From: Amoebidium appalachense | Lineage: Eukaryota > Ichthyosporea | NCBI GenBank assembly: GCA_963693365.1 | Contig: CAVNZM010000029.1 | Coordinates: forward strand, 1 to 52,067 | Direction of reading: 5' to 3' | Length of the DNA: 52,067 nucleotides | Part shown: piece after piece, positions 16,764-24,797 of the stretch | Numbering within the stretch: the first letter of the stretch is position 1 | Layout: each line of letters opens with the position of its first letter | Made by a program: the position numbers and the translations under genes | The notes under the pieces: generated by a model | What the model was told of the DNA's origin: nothing | What the model saw: only the letters and a program-made list of their open reading frames with translations | Database searches by the model: none

Positions 16764-16990
16764 CGTGATTCGCAAAACTAGAAACGTATTCTGGTAGTCG
16801 AATGGATGAATAATGAAGCATTGGGTATGCGTCGTTCCTCTTTATACCATTTGATTCAGATGCGTATAAGCAAATGCAAATGATTGGTGTATGATGGCGT
16901 TATGTGTGCTGATGTAACCAATCGCTGCTCTCCATCCGCATGAATTCCTAGTGTGTGGTATGAGCTCACTTTATCAGGAACCAATGAAAA
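16764..16990 (-). promoter_or_regulatory. TATA and CCAAT promoter region of the 16215-16763 gene
   Basis: On the minus strand GGTATAAAG lies about 80 bp upstream of the ATG (plus-strand 16841-16849). CCAAT motifs on the plus strand near 16918 and 16980 give ATTGG on the sense strand, and one ATTGG near 16885 has the opposite orientation. Confidence 0.6.
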
Positions 16991-17054
16991 AAAACGACGA
17001 ATTGGATTGTAGTGTTTACATCTTCAATTCGCATCAAATTTGATAATGATTTGC

Positions 17055-17390
17055 GCCCAATCAACAACGGCGACTCAAAATTCGGGATGATTCAGAACGG
17101 CGACTCAAAATTAGGCGTGTCTCATCTTACGCCCAATCAACGGCGGCTCACCTCACGCCCAATCATTCAAAACGGCGACTCACCTTGCGCCCAATCATTC
17201 AAAACGGCGACTCACCTTACGCCCAATCATTCAAAACGGCGACTCACCTTGCGCCCAATCATTCAAAACGGCGACTCACCTTGCGCCCAATCATTCAAAA
17301 CGGCGACTCAAAATTAGGCGTGTCTCATCTTACGCCCAATCAACGGCGGCTCACCTTACGCCCAATCATTCAAAACGGCGACTCAAAATT
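17055..17390. repeat. tandem array of about 32-bp CCAAT-containing repeats
   Basis: The unit begins GCCCAATCATTCAAAACGG and continues CGACTCACCTT(G/A)C. Five near-perfect copies run from about 17157 to 17305. They are flanked by shorter variants (GCCCAATCAACGGCGGCTCACC) and by CAAAATTAGGCGTGTCTCAT spacers that occur twice. Every unit has a CCAAT motif in the same orientation. It may be an enhancer or origin-like element, or a recombination product. Confidence 0.9.
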
Positions 17391-17739
17391 CGGGATCTTC
17401 TACGTCGTGGATGTTTGCACAAGGAACACCTACCTCACCGGGCCCCACATTGAAACCACACCTTTTCTGGGGTTCGTTTGGTTTTAGGATCGGTTGTGTG
17501 TTCGTCGAAAATGACCGTGCCTGTCTGTGTGTGTCTGTTACTTTGTGTGGGTACCAAATATAATATCTGGTCCTCCATGCCGTCCTGTACCGTTGTCCGT
17601 TTTGTGTGTCTCTTCTTGGTCTCTGTCTGTGTCTCGCTTTTTTATGGCGCTTTTTTCGCTTTTGTTTTGGGCCTGGGCGTCTGTGCCGTTGGCGCTCGGT
17701 GTGTGTCTTCAAGAAGTTCCGTCGTCTAGCCATGGTCAT
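17383..17739 (-). CDS. possible small basic protein
   Basis: The frame has ATGs at 17739 and 17733. The first 45 residues are extremely basic (MARRRNFLKTHTERQRHRRP, KQKRKKRHKKARHRQRPRR). The rest is mixed, and its last codons overlap the end of the CCAAT repeat array. It could be a small DNA- or RNA-binding protein. Against this, the plus strand is a G/T-rich, low-complexity stretch that would give a basic frame by chance, and an opposite frame (17478-17729) is also open. Confidence 0.3.
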   Translation of the reverse strand: MTMARRRNFLKTHTERQRHRRPGPKQKRKKRHKKARHRQRPRRDTQNGQRYRTAWRTRYYIWYPHKVTDTHRQARSFSTNTQPILKPNEPQKRCGFNVGPGEVGVPCANIHDVEDPEF

Positions 17740-18150
17740 TGCATATGATTATAAGACCCCGATGGTCTCTATTGGCGGAAAGGTGCGGTCTTTGTGTAGA
17801 AATAGGCTCCTTCCTACCAAGCTTTTGGTGAATGAGGCGACAACCAAGCCCATGGAACCACGTGCACTTGTATGCGACCCGTGGGCAACCATGGGCCTCT
17901 GCCGGTATAGGCCAAGGTTCTTGTAACCTTGCATGACCATGCCACTAGCCTAGCTCCTTTCATGACCCGTGCTCGTGTTGGCAAGTTTAGGAAAGGATGG
18001 TAGGTTCAACTGTGCCTGTATGTGCCCAGTGCTCTGTAAGTCCGCGAAGTGAGAACGGTCCCTCGTTTTTCCGTTATGTTTGCTTTGGGAAGTGTGATGG
18101 TGACAGCTTGGTGGGGTCTGTGAACACGGCCCGGTCCCTGGCCATCTATT
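17740..18150. other. 411-bp intergenic region with a dispersed hairpin repeat
   Basis: No convincing gene is seen. It contains a TTATAATC-like sequence near 17748 and the dispersed repeat at 17911-18010. The region leads to the ATG of the gene at 18151. Confidence 0.5.
17911..18010. repeat. dispersed repeat copy 1 with two inverted repeats
   Basis: About 100 bp is nearly identical to 33108-33204. It begins GCCAAGGTTCTTGTAACC and contains AAGGTT-CTTGT-AACCTT (6-bp stem) followed by GCATG-AC-CATGC (5-bp stem). Both copies lie in intergenic sequence. Confidence 0.9.
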
Positions 18151-18981
18151 ATGCACGACAGTCTTATGACCGAGCGCTGGGATGTGGTGCGCATCACCAC
18201 AGAGGACGAGCTGATGGGGTTCATAGAAAGTGCGGACTGGGATTTCAAGGTCACCCGAATGGCCGTTCCTACAAGGTCAACCACGCGCACAACCAGTGTC
18301 AAGAGCATCGTTGTACGGCAAATAGAACGCAGGCGGTGCAACGTCAACTTCGAGTACGACGACAGCCACCCTGCTTACGACAAAACCATCAGCCCGTTCT
18401 GCTTTGAACTCGACCTCAAACCCGACGACGCCGTCGAAGTGGAAGATAGCGACGAAGACAACGGAGACGAGGCCAACCACGACGCGTACTGGCCTCTCCT
18501 GTACACCACCAAACTAACCAGGGATGGCTGGATCTTTTGGAATGCAAGCGGCGTGCGCGAACTGGACGGTGTTGTTTCGGCACCACCCGGGGTCTCCCGA
18601 AGGCCCTACTGGGTGATGCCGGCGCTCCTTTTCGAGGTCCTCGTCAGCGTCCCGCCCCCCGCCCCGCCCGCCACCCTGCTCGAGGCCGCCTACCGCACCG
18701 GGGTCACACACGGGGCGCCTGTGCCGATGGGCCCCGGCGGCATGCACGCCGAAGACCTCGGCGCCGCGCTCGCAGACTGGGGCTGGATCGAGCATTTTTT
18801 CACGGAGGTCTGTAGGGAAGTCCGCGATATTTTTGTGTTTACGGGGCTGCCGGCGCGCGATGCCGTATTCGACGCCATCTACGCCCGCAACCGCACGCTC
18901 CAGTGGGAAAGCGGGCCCACGTCCGCAATGTCCAACGCGACCCCCTGGAGCAACGCGGGGGACGTGGGGCACGCGCTTTGA
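18151..18981 (+). CDS. hypothetical protein, paralogue of the gene at 830-1708
   Basis: The protein has 276 residues and starts at an ATG. It shares RITTEDEL, LTRDGWIFWN, RRPYWVMPALLFE, THGAPVPM and the final GDVGHAL with the gene at 830-1708. An acidic insert (VEVEDSDEDNGDEANHD) near residue 95 is specific to this copy. The two copies differ most at their N-terminal thirds. No membrane segment or enzyme motif is visible. The family appears to be duplicated within this genome; function unknown. Confidence 0.85.
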   Translation: MHDSLMTERWDVVRITTEDELMGFIESADWDFKVTRMAVPTRSTTRTTSVKSIVVRQIERRRCNVNFEYDDSHPAYDKTISPFCFELDLKPDDAVEVEDSDEDNGDEANHDAYWPLLYTTKLTRDGWIFWNASGVRELDGVVSAPPGVSRRPYWVMPALLFEVLVSVPPPAPPATLLEAAYRTGVTHGAPVPMGPGGMHAEDLGAALADWGWIEHFFTEVCREVRDIFVFTGLPARDAVFDAIYARNRTLQWESGPTSAMSNATPWSNAGDVGHAL

Positions 18982-19000
18982 TGGGTTATCGCGACCGAAT

Positions 19001-19110
19001 CTGATTGGTCCGCGATCTGCTGTAGCCCAAGGCGATTGGTAGATATAAGATTCTCGGGATCTGTTGGATCTATTGCGCGCTTTTTATTGGATAGGAGGGG
19101 GTATAAAATG
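19001..19110 (+). promoter_or_regulatory. CCAAT/TATA promoter of the 19183-19656 gene
   Basis: Sense-strand GATTGG occurs near 19002 and 19032 and ATTGG near 19086. A GGTATAAAAT TATA box follows at 19101-19109, about 75 bp before the ATG. This is a clear example of the recurring architecture. Confidence 0.75.
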
Positions 19111-19182
19111 CACACCCTCTTCACCACCCGTTTCATTTCAACACAGCTGCCAGCAACAGTGCACACCAAAACACACCCCAAA

Positions 19183-19656
19183 ATGACGGACACACTTCGG
19201 CGCCCCGATGCGGATGACGCAGAGAGATGCCCTGCGTTTGCGCGCTTGACGTTGGCACAGTGCGCAAACAAAACAGGGGGCAAGTGTTCAGCGCACCGCA
19301 ACTCAAAGCCATGGACGTGCTTCCACCCCGCGTCCGGCGTGCTCCTCTACAGCGACGGCACCATCAACATCTACCACGCCTGCAAGGCCCGGGACTACGC
19401 CCAGGCCAACATACTGCTCGCCGGCATCAGGGCCGTCCTGGCCGTCCAGGAGCAGCCCGCCACCGCCGGCGCCGGCGTGCCCGCGCTCGCCGCGTCCACC
19501 CCGGGCCCGGCCGCCCCCGCCCCACACTCGCCGCCCGCGACACCAGCGGCTGGGGGCGTCGAAATACAGTACTGCGAGGGCACGACCAAGCGTGGCAGGC
19601 GCTGCAGGAACAAGGTGAAGGGCACGACCCACTGCCACGTGCACGCGCGCGAGTAG
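19183..19656 (+). CDS. Cys/His-rich small protein with CxGTTKxGxxC motif
   Basis: The protein has 157 residues, starting at the ATG at 19183 after a clear TATA box. Two Cys/His clusters bracket an Ala/Pro-rich linker. The N-terminal one includes LAQCANKTGGKCSAHRN. The C-terminal one is YCEGTTKRGRRCRNKVKG followed by THCHVHARE. The second cluster resembles the short C-x-GTTKxG-x2-C...C-x2-H modules found in many giant-virus proteins, probably zinc-binding. An AATAAA lies nine bases past the stop. It is a likely small nucleic-acid or protein-binding factor; function unknown. Confidence 0.75.
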   Translation: MTDTLRRPDADDAERCPAFARLTLAQCANKTGGKCSAHRNSKPWTCFHPASGVLLYSDGTINIYHACKARDYAQANILLAGIRAVLAVQEQPATAGAGVPALAASTPGPAAPAPHSPPATPAAGGVEIQYCEGTTKRGRRCRNKVKGTTHCHVHARE

Positions 19657-19664
19657 ACATGTTC

Positions 19665-19670
19665 AATAAA
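19665..19670 (+). terminator. AATAAA polyadenylation-type signal
   Basis: AATAAA lies eight bases after the TAG stop of the 19183-19656 gene. Confidence 0.6.
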
Positions 19671-19710
19671 GACCTAAGAGTGGCCCTGGTGGGTTTATTC
19701 AAAGACGCGC

Positions 19711-19762
<52 letters not shown>
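19711..19762. repeat. (GT)n microsatellite
   Basis: An uninterrupted run of about 25 GT units, preceded by CGCGCGCG. It ends at the stop codon of the minus-strand gene beginning at 19762. Confidence 0.95.
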
Positions 19763-19764
<2 letters not shown>

Positions 19765-20668
19765 GAGCACGTGCTTCTCCAGGAAGCGAACTGGGTAGAC
19801 CTTAACTGGGCGCATGTCGCCCTGCACCATCATCATGGTCTCTTCGGGCTCGCCTCCCTCCTCCTCTCGCCACTTTTTGGCCACGTGGCGGCCCACTGTG
19901 CTGCTGGTCTTGTCCTTGATCCCGTTGTCTAGCAGAAACTTGCCCACCGTTACGTAGTCCGTCAGCGCGGACCCCTCCACCGCCCTAGGACCGCTCGCGG
20001 GCACCAGGATGTTGGCAACCGCGTCGTTGAGCAGCATGCGCATGCGCGGGTCCCGCTCCAGACCGAACTCCTCGAGCTCCTCGAGCAGCCCGCGGTACAT
20101 GTGCACGTTCTCCATCTCGAGGCGCTGCACCTCCGCGGCCTCGCGCCGCAGGCGCAGCCGGCGCTCCTGCTCCAGGTCCTCACGCTTCCGCTTGCGCTCG
20201 GGGGGTCTCGTCGGCGCCGTTGCGGAAGAAGTCGCGCTCCTCGGGCGTGCTGCTGTCGAAGCGCGCCTCGATCTCGGGGATCAGCGACAGGTCTCCGGCC
20301 ATCAGGCGCGCGATGTAGGTGGCGCAGGTCTTGCGGAAGTCATGAGCGCGCTTGCCGGGCAGCAGGAAGATGATCTCGAGCAGGACCTTGAAGGGGGCCA
20401 CGGGGGTCGGCTTGCCATATCCATTGACTTGAACCGCGTCGTGAGTCCGACTCACAACGTCCCTCACGCACGGATCCTTGCTGTCCTTCAGGGATTTCCA
20501 GGCCTGACGAGCCGCATCACGGTTTCCAAGAACAATAGCCGCGGTGTCCAGGACACTGCCCTCCGCATCTGTGCCTTCCCCGTGCACCCTGAACTGGGCG
20601 CCCTTGAACTGGGGGAACTCCTTGGAAAGAAGCGACATGTCGACTTTTGAGTTCTGTTCGGCAGCCAT
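19762..20668 (-). CDS. coiled-coil protein of unknown family (frame broken)
   Basis: The start is the ATG at 20668. The first frame (to 20180) encodes a globular domain with FKVLLEIIFLLPGKRAHDFR and a LMAGDLSLIPEIEARF motif. A six-base G run (plus-strand 20200-20205) breaks the frame. The downstream frame continues with a highly charged helix (EQERRLRLRREAAEVQRLEM), then a C-terminal domain with ALTDYVTVGKFLLDNG and SSTVGRHVAKKWREEE, which looks like a winged-helix-like or DNA-binding tail. Losing one base in the run joins both parts naturally. It could be a DNA-associated regulator, but no family is certain. Its stop abuts a GT microsatellite. Confidence 0.7.
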
Positions 20669-20746
20669 GGTGTGCGAGACTGACCGGTTTGTGTGTGTGT
20701 TGCTCCTTTTATGCCCTCGTTGGCGCGTGTGCGCTTTCGTGGTGTT

Positions 20747-21013
20747 TTAGGAAGTCGCTTCGTGGCTGGCTTTCTTGAACACACTGACAACCAGGTCCCT
20801 TGTCAAGTCGTCCTCCATATGTTCCCTTGCCATCTCCAGCATGGCTCCTGCAAAAGTGACAAAGTCCACACGGAACAGCTCGCGCTCAACGTTCTTGTGT
20901 TTGAGTGCTGTGTGCAGGCACTTCTCTGCAAGCGCCAGCTGCTCGGACGGCACGGGCAGCGCGAAGAGCAGGCGCTTGTTCGGTCCCACGTGCCACGTCC
21001 CGGCCTGCTTCAT
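20747..21013 (-). CDS. small hypothetical protein (88 aa)
   Basis: The first ATG is at 21013; the frame extends upstream only from a GTG. The sequence is helix-rich (EQLALAEKCLHTALKHKNVE, VDFVTFAGAMLEMAREHMED). The phrase LHTALKHKNVERELFRVDF recalls the end of GIY-YIG/T5orf172-type domains, where such a helix-strand segment follows the nuclease core. The catalytic GIY part is absent. It may be a truncated relic or an unrelated small protein. Confidence 0.5.
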   Translation of the reverse strand: MKQAGTWHVGPNKRLLFALPVPSEQLALAEKCLHTALKHKNVERELFRVDFVTFAGAMLEMAREHMEDDLTRDLVVSVFKKASHEATS

Positions 21014-21219
21014 GCGGCCCGCCCAGGACCATGGCCGACGCACTGCTCTCCGAGGACCCGCTGCTGCAGGGCGTGACCGTGGCGCTCGCCGCCATCACCG
21101 ACTGGTTCGCGCGGTGAGTTGAGACCGACAGAAAAGAGGACCGCGCTTTATCAAAACACCCGCCGGGTCCCGGGTACAACAGACGGTGGGGATGGGGTTG
21201 TTTTTTTGTCTGCCAGTAA

Positions 21220-21933
21220 ATGATGGCAACGTACGACGAGGCATGGGTCAGGGATCGACTGGCCCAGACAGAGGGCGGACGGTGCGAGGTGCTGACACCG
21301 GCCGGCCGGATCGACCTACTGACGGACACGCAAGTCATCGAGGTCAAGCGTGTGGCGCAGTGGAAGGCGGCGCTCGGACAGGTGCAGGCGTACCAACGCT
21401 TCTACCCTGATCGACAGGCTCGTGTGCACCTGTTTGGTTACGCGTCGATCGAGGTTTATAGGATTGCCGTCGAGACCATGGAGTCTCTTGGGGTGTTTGT
21501 GACGGTGGAGCCCGACACGCTCCGACTGATTTGGGCAACCCCCGTTGCAACCAAGCCGAATAGTGGTAGTACAGCCACAGAGAAGCGCCATACACCATCC
21601 GAGCCAATTGAAATGCGTTTTCTGAGGGACATCGCCGCGGGCGGATATGGGACCGAGAGCTTTAAGCTCAAGCTCAAGGATGGAGCTTGGGTTACAACAA
21701 CAGGTTTGGCTGAGCTCATGAGGGTGTGGGCAGACGCTAACATGATGGACAGCAGGCATGTGGTCAGAATCAAGAGATTGGGTTCGATGTTAACCAGAGT
21801 ATTTGGAGAGCTACAGCATGTGCCAAGGGGCGACACGGTAAGTGTCGGGGCTGGATCCAAACAATCCCGTGCCTACATGTTTTCAATCTCAGCAATACGC
21901 GGCCTTCCACCAGTAACGAGTGACGAGTATTGA
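21220..21933 (+). CDS. PD-(D/E)XK nuclease-like protein
   Basis: The protein has 237 residues from the ATG at 21220. The N-terminal third has the layout of a restriction-endonuclease fold: CEVLTPAGRIDLLTD, then QVIEVKRVAQWKAALGQVQ, then AYQRFYP and ARVHLFG. The D in GRIDLL and the E-x-K in IEVK would be catalytic, with the following Q-x3-Y typical of this fold. The C-terminal half (about residues 130-237) is a different, less GC-rich domain with KLKLKDGAWVTTTGLAELM, perhaps for DNA binding. It lies at the left edge of a cassette with a DUF5906 helicase and a zinc-finger protein. Likely a DNA endonuclease; target unknown. Confidence 0.7.
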   Translation: MMATYDEAWVRDRLAQTEGGRCEVLTPAGRIDLLTDTQVIEVKRVAQWKAALGQVQAYQRFYPDRQARVHLFGYASIEVYRIAVETMESLGVFVTVEPDTLRLIWATPVATKPNSGSTATEKRHTPSEPIEMRFLRDIAAGGYGTESFKLKLKDGAWVTTTGLAELMRVWADANMMDSRHVVRIKRLGSMLTRVFGELQHVPRGDTVSVGAGSKQSRAYMFSISAIRGLPPVTSDEY

Positions 21934-21964
21934 ATAGAAGCCAAGATAGCAACTTACACACCCT

Positions 21965-22141
21965 CCCCCCACACCCCCCCCCCCGCCCGGGGCACACGAG
22001 GCACACGAGGCACACGAGGCACACGAGCCGCGCGAGGCACAGGAGGCACACGAGGCGCGCGAGGCACAGGAGGCACACGAGGCACAAGAGCCGCACGAGC
22101 CGCGAGAGCTACACAGGCCACGCGGGCCCCCTCGGGGGGGC
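21965..22141. repeat. GC-rich CACACGAGG tandem repeat, left flank
   Basis: C runs are followed by many 9-bp CACACGAGG units and variants (CGCGCGAGG, CACAGGAGG). It ends in ACACAGGCCACGCGGGCCCC then TCGGGGGGG. A related sequence occurs at 24825-24955. Confidence 0.85.
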
Positions 22142-22477
22142 CATATGACGCCAAGAGAGACAACGAACCAAGCACTTGACCGTATGTTGTCTTTTATTTC
22201 CAATAAAGTGCAGCAGCACCAATGGGCCTCCATAACAGCCCCACCACACAGTGTGCAAACAACCAAGGGGCGTACGGGCCTGTCCGGGACGCGGAACACC
22301 GTGACGGGCGCGTCTGCCGCGGGGGAGGAGGGGCTGTGACACGAAAGTGGTCTGCACGCTAGCCATGGCTGGAGTGTCTGAGACAATCAAGGGGTGGTGT
22401 GTGCTGTATATCGCTTCTGTAGGACGATATGCAACCTACAAGACCGCGTAAAATATTATCTATGCAGTATAGTACAC
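22142..22477. other. intergenic region with AATAAA and possible small minus-strand ORF
   Basis: A plus-strand AATAAA at 22202-22207 could end the 21220-21933 transcript. A minus-strand frame from an ATG near 22366 has a C5 run near 22320; past it a neighbouring frame reads a Cys-containing stretch (VVCTLCGGAVMEAHWCCC). This might be a small broken gene, but support is weak. Confidence 0.35.
22202..22207 (+). terminator. AATAAA polyadenylation-type signal
   Basis: It lies 270 bp downstream of the nuclease gene, beyond the GC-rich repeat. The distance weakens the link. Confidence 0.4.
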
Positions 22478-23995
22478 ATGCAGTCGACGGCGATGATGTT
22501 TGGGGATGTGAATCAGAGTGCCATTGAAAACAAGAGTAGGCAGCGGTTCGAAGCGTTTGAATACCTGGGCCCAGATGCTTACATGGGACTCCGAATGAAC
22601 CCAGCCACATGTGACAGCCGAGAGTGGACAAGAGAACAGGTGGAGGTGTTCATTGGCGCGAATGTTGCACATATCAGCGGTACGACAATGTTTGTACTCA
22701 AAACGTACGATCACGAAATGGGCGAACACGTGGCAAAGATCGTCAGCAAGCAAGAGATCTATGCAACACTGTCACTCTTTTCGTTTAGTCAGCAAACGGA
22801 AAAAAAGGGCAAGTCCAACAAACCCGAACCACCAATCAACGGGACAGAAATCCTTAAGAGCACAGCCATCCCTATTTACACCAAAATCATCTTCGACCCA
22901 GCAGACCCGGACCCCAAAACGCACACCCGGAAAGCAGCCAACATAGACCCTGTGTACCGGCCATACAACATATACAGAGGACTGCGAATCAAATTCAATC
23001 CACAATACAGTCTGCGGGACGATCTCACGCGTCTTTTCAAGGAGCACGCATTCAAAGTGCTGTGCAACGGCCGGGCAGATGAGTACAACTATCTTCGGAC
23101 ATGGGTATGTCATCTCTTTCAATATCCAGCCAACAAACCAGGAACAGCCCTCCTTTTTGTGTCCGAGCAAGGTACGGGAAAGAACGTATGGTGGCAGGCG
23201 ATCATGGACATCATATCGCCCGAGTACTATGCTTACGTCATTCACCGAGAACACATGTCTGGAAAATTTAACCAGCACCTTGCAAACAAGCTCTTGGTCC
23301 TGTGCGACGAAGTTACCTGGGGTGGATCGCATGAAACGAACAACCTCATGAAAGCCCGGATCACACAACCAACGATGATGCTCGAGAAAAAGGGATGCGA
23401 CGCCATCAACACGAACTCTTACGAACGGTACGTGGTGCTGTCAAATGAGGACTGGCCAGTGAGGGTGGAAGCAAGCGACAGACGATGGGCCTGTTTTGGA
23501 GTGAGTCCCGAGCGAATCGGCGACCACGCGTATTTTGAGAGCTTTGTTGCTTACCACAGACGACCAGATGTTCTCGAAGCCATATACCACGACTTTATGA
23601 ACGAAGAGTATGTCCCCCAAACTATGCCAAGACCCATCGACAACGACACAAAACTGAACATCAAATCCATCAGTCGCAGCGACGAGGCACAGTTTTTGAA
23701 GGATCTCATTGCCCATACAAACGGATGTGAAAACTTCACGTTTATTCATGACGGATGCTCTGTGACACCATCGGGTCTTTTCCAGCTATTCCGGGAATGG
23801 CACACGATGAACGCACGTGACACCAAAACTCCCAGCTTACGCACATTTGGTTGCTCCATCAAGAAGATCCTGGGAAGGACCAAGTCCACTCTCACAGCCA
23901 AGATATCAACGTGGCCACTTCACCCAGTTATTGGGGGGACTTCGGGGAGGGCTGACTGCTATACGATCTGCGCCCGAGCAATATCAAAGGCCTGA
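22478..23995 (+). CDS. SF3 / DUF5906 primase-type helicase
   Basis: The first ATG of the frame is at 22478 (505 residues). The helicase core is clear: LLFVSEQGTGKNVWWQAIMD carries Walker A (GTGKN), KLLVLCDEVTWGG carries Walker B, and ERYVVLSNEDWPVRVEASDR holds motif C and the arginine finger region. This matches the DUF5906/D5-like SF3 helicases of viral and plasmid replicons. The N-terminal 170 residues show no primase motif that I can recognise. The gene is distinctly less GC-rich than the viral backbone and is flanked at a distance by GC-rich repeats, suggesting acquisition with the next gene. It probably unwinds DNA during replication of a virus or a mobile replicon. Confidence 0.88.
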   Translation: MQSTAMMFGDVNQSAIENKSRQRFEAFEYLGPDAYMGLRMNPATCDSREWTREQVEVFIGANVAHISGTTMFVLKTYDHEMGEHVAKIVSKQEIYATLSLFSFSQQTEKKGKSNKPEPPINGTEILKSTAIPIYTKIIFDPADPDPKTHTRKAANIDPVYRPYNIYRGLRIKFNPQYSLRDDLTRLFKEHAFKVLCNGRADEYNYLRTWVCHLFQYPANKPGTALLFVSEQGTGKNVWWQAIMDIISPEYYAYVIHREHMSGKFNQHLANKLLVLCDEVTWGGSHETNNLMKARITQPTMMLEKKGCDAINTNSYERYVVLSNEDWPVRVEASDRRWACFGVSPERIGDHAYFESFVAYHRRPDVLEAIYHDFMNEEYVPQTMPRPIDNDTKLNIKSISRSDEAQFLKDLIAHTNGCENFTFIHDGCSVTPSGLFQLFREWHTMNARDTKTPSLRTFGCSIKKILGRTKSTLTAKISTWPLHPVIGGTSGRADCYTICARAISKA

Positions 23996-24329
23996 GCTGC
24001 TTATACCATTCCCCCCGATTCCCATTATGATCCCCTTATGTTAATTATCCTAAGGAGAACGTAAGTGGATAGTGATTGGAGAAATATCATGTGTTCATTA
24101 ACGAGAAACAATCAAAAACAAGTTATTTAAACTTTGAACATTTATGGCTAATTAATAAGGGGATAAGTGGAATAAGGGGTAAATTTAAGCTATGGGGGGT
24201 TGGGGTTTGGTGCGATTTCATTGGTTGTTGGAGGGTGGGCGGGCTACCTGTTCATTAAACAAAGGTCTCCCCTTATTCGGCTTACCCCTTCAGGTGCTGT
24301 TTTTTTTTTTCCGTTCTATTTCTGAGAGG
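23996..24329. other. AT-rich intergenic region with AATAAGGGG repeats
   Basis: This 334-bp gap is unusually AT-rich. AATAAGGGG occurs twice directly (about 24156 and 24171) and as its inverse (CCCCTTATT about 24274), and CCCCTTATG occurs near 24033. A sense ATTGG lies near 24220 upstream of the zinc-finger gene. No gene seen. Confidence 0.6.
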
Positions 24330-24797
24330 ATGCATTCTAGGTATCAGTGCACGTGGGAGACCTGTGGGAAACCATTTATGAGCAACGCTGCACTGAAAAG
24401 GCATCAACTAACACACACCGGCCACCGACCGCATGTTTGCACATGGCCCGGGTGTTCAAGAAAATTCAGCCAGAAGTGCACTTTGGAGCTTCATTATCGG
24501 CTACACACTGGGGAACTACCTTTTCAGTGTGACTGGGAGGGTTGCCAGGCCTCATTCAGATGTAAGAGCAAGCTGAAGATGCACCAACGAAATCATGCAG
24601 AGGTGCGGCCTTATAAATGTACATGGGATGGATGTGAGGCCAGTTTCAACACCAAAGATGCCATAAATACTCATATAAATCGGCATACGGGAGAACGGCC
24701 GTACAAATGCAAAGAGCCAGGTTGCTCTGCAGCATATAGCCAGCGAGCTGGCCTCGCATATCACACGCACAGACACCACCAACAGATCAAGGAATAA
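24330..24797 (+). CDS. five-finger C2H2 zinc-finger protein
   Basis: The ATG at 24330 starts directly at the first finger (155 residues). Five tandem C-x4-C-x12-H-x3-4-H fingers fill the protein, with TG(E/H)(R/L)P-type linkers (for example HTGHRPHVC, HTGELPFQC, HTGERPYKC). The C-x4-C spacing and the W or P between cysteines resemble TFIIIA/ZIC-type eukaryotic fingers. It probably binds DNA specifically and could regulate transcription of this virus or of the neighbouring cassette. The eukaryotic style suggests capture from a host. Viral C2H2 proteins of this size are uncommon. Confidence 0.92.
   Translation: MHSRYQCTWETCGKPFMSNAALKRHQLTHTGHRPHVCTWPGCSRKFSQKCTLELHYRLHTGELPFQCDWEGCQASFRCKSKLKMHQRNHAEVRPYKCTWDGCEASFNTKDAINTHINRHTGERPYKCKEPGCSAAYSQRAGLAYHTHRHHQQIKE

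Noticed and set aside
17055-17390. CRISPR array
   Set aside because: Units are head-to-tail with no unique spacers and the genome is viral; it is a plain tandem repeat.
17478-17729. Plus-strand Cys/Val-rich hydrophobic ORF
   Set aside because: It comes from a G/T-rich low-complexity stretch that makes hydrophobic frames by chance; kept out in favour of a low-confidence minus ORF.
21032-21117. 28-residue plus ORF beginning MADALLSEDP
   Set aside because: Too short to support and overlaps the upstream region of another gene.
21889-22386. Minus-strand Cys-rich ORF through the CACACGAGG repeat
   Set aside because: Most of it is translation of the tandem repeat; only the first 50 codons look protein-like, and their frame is uncertain.
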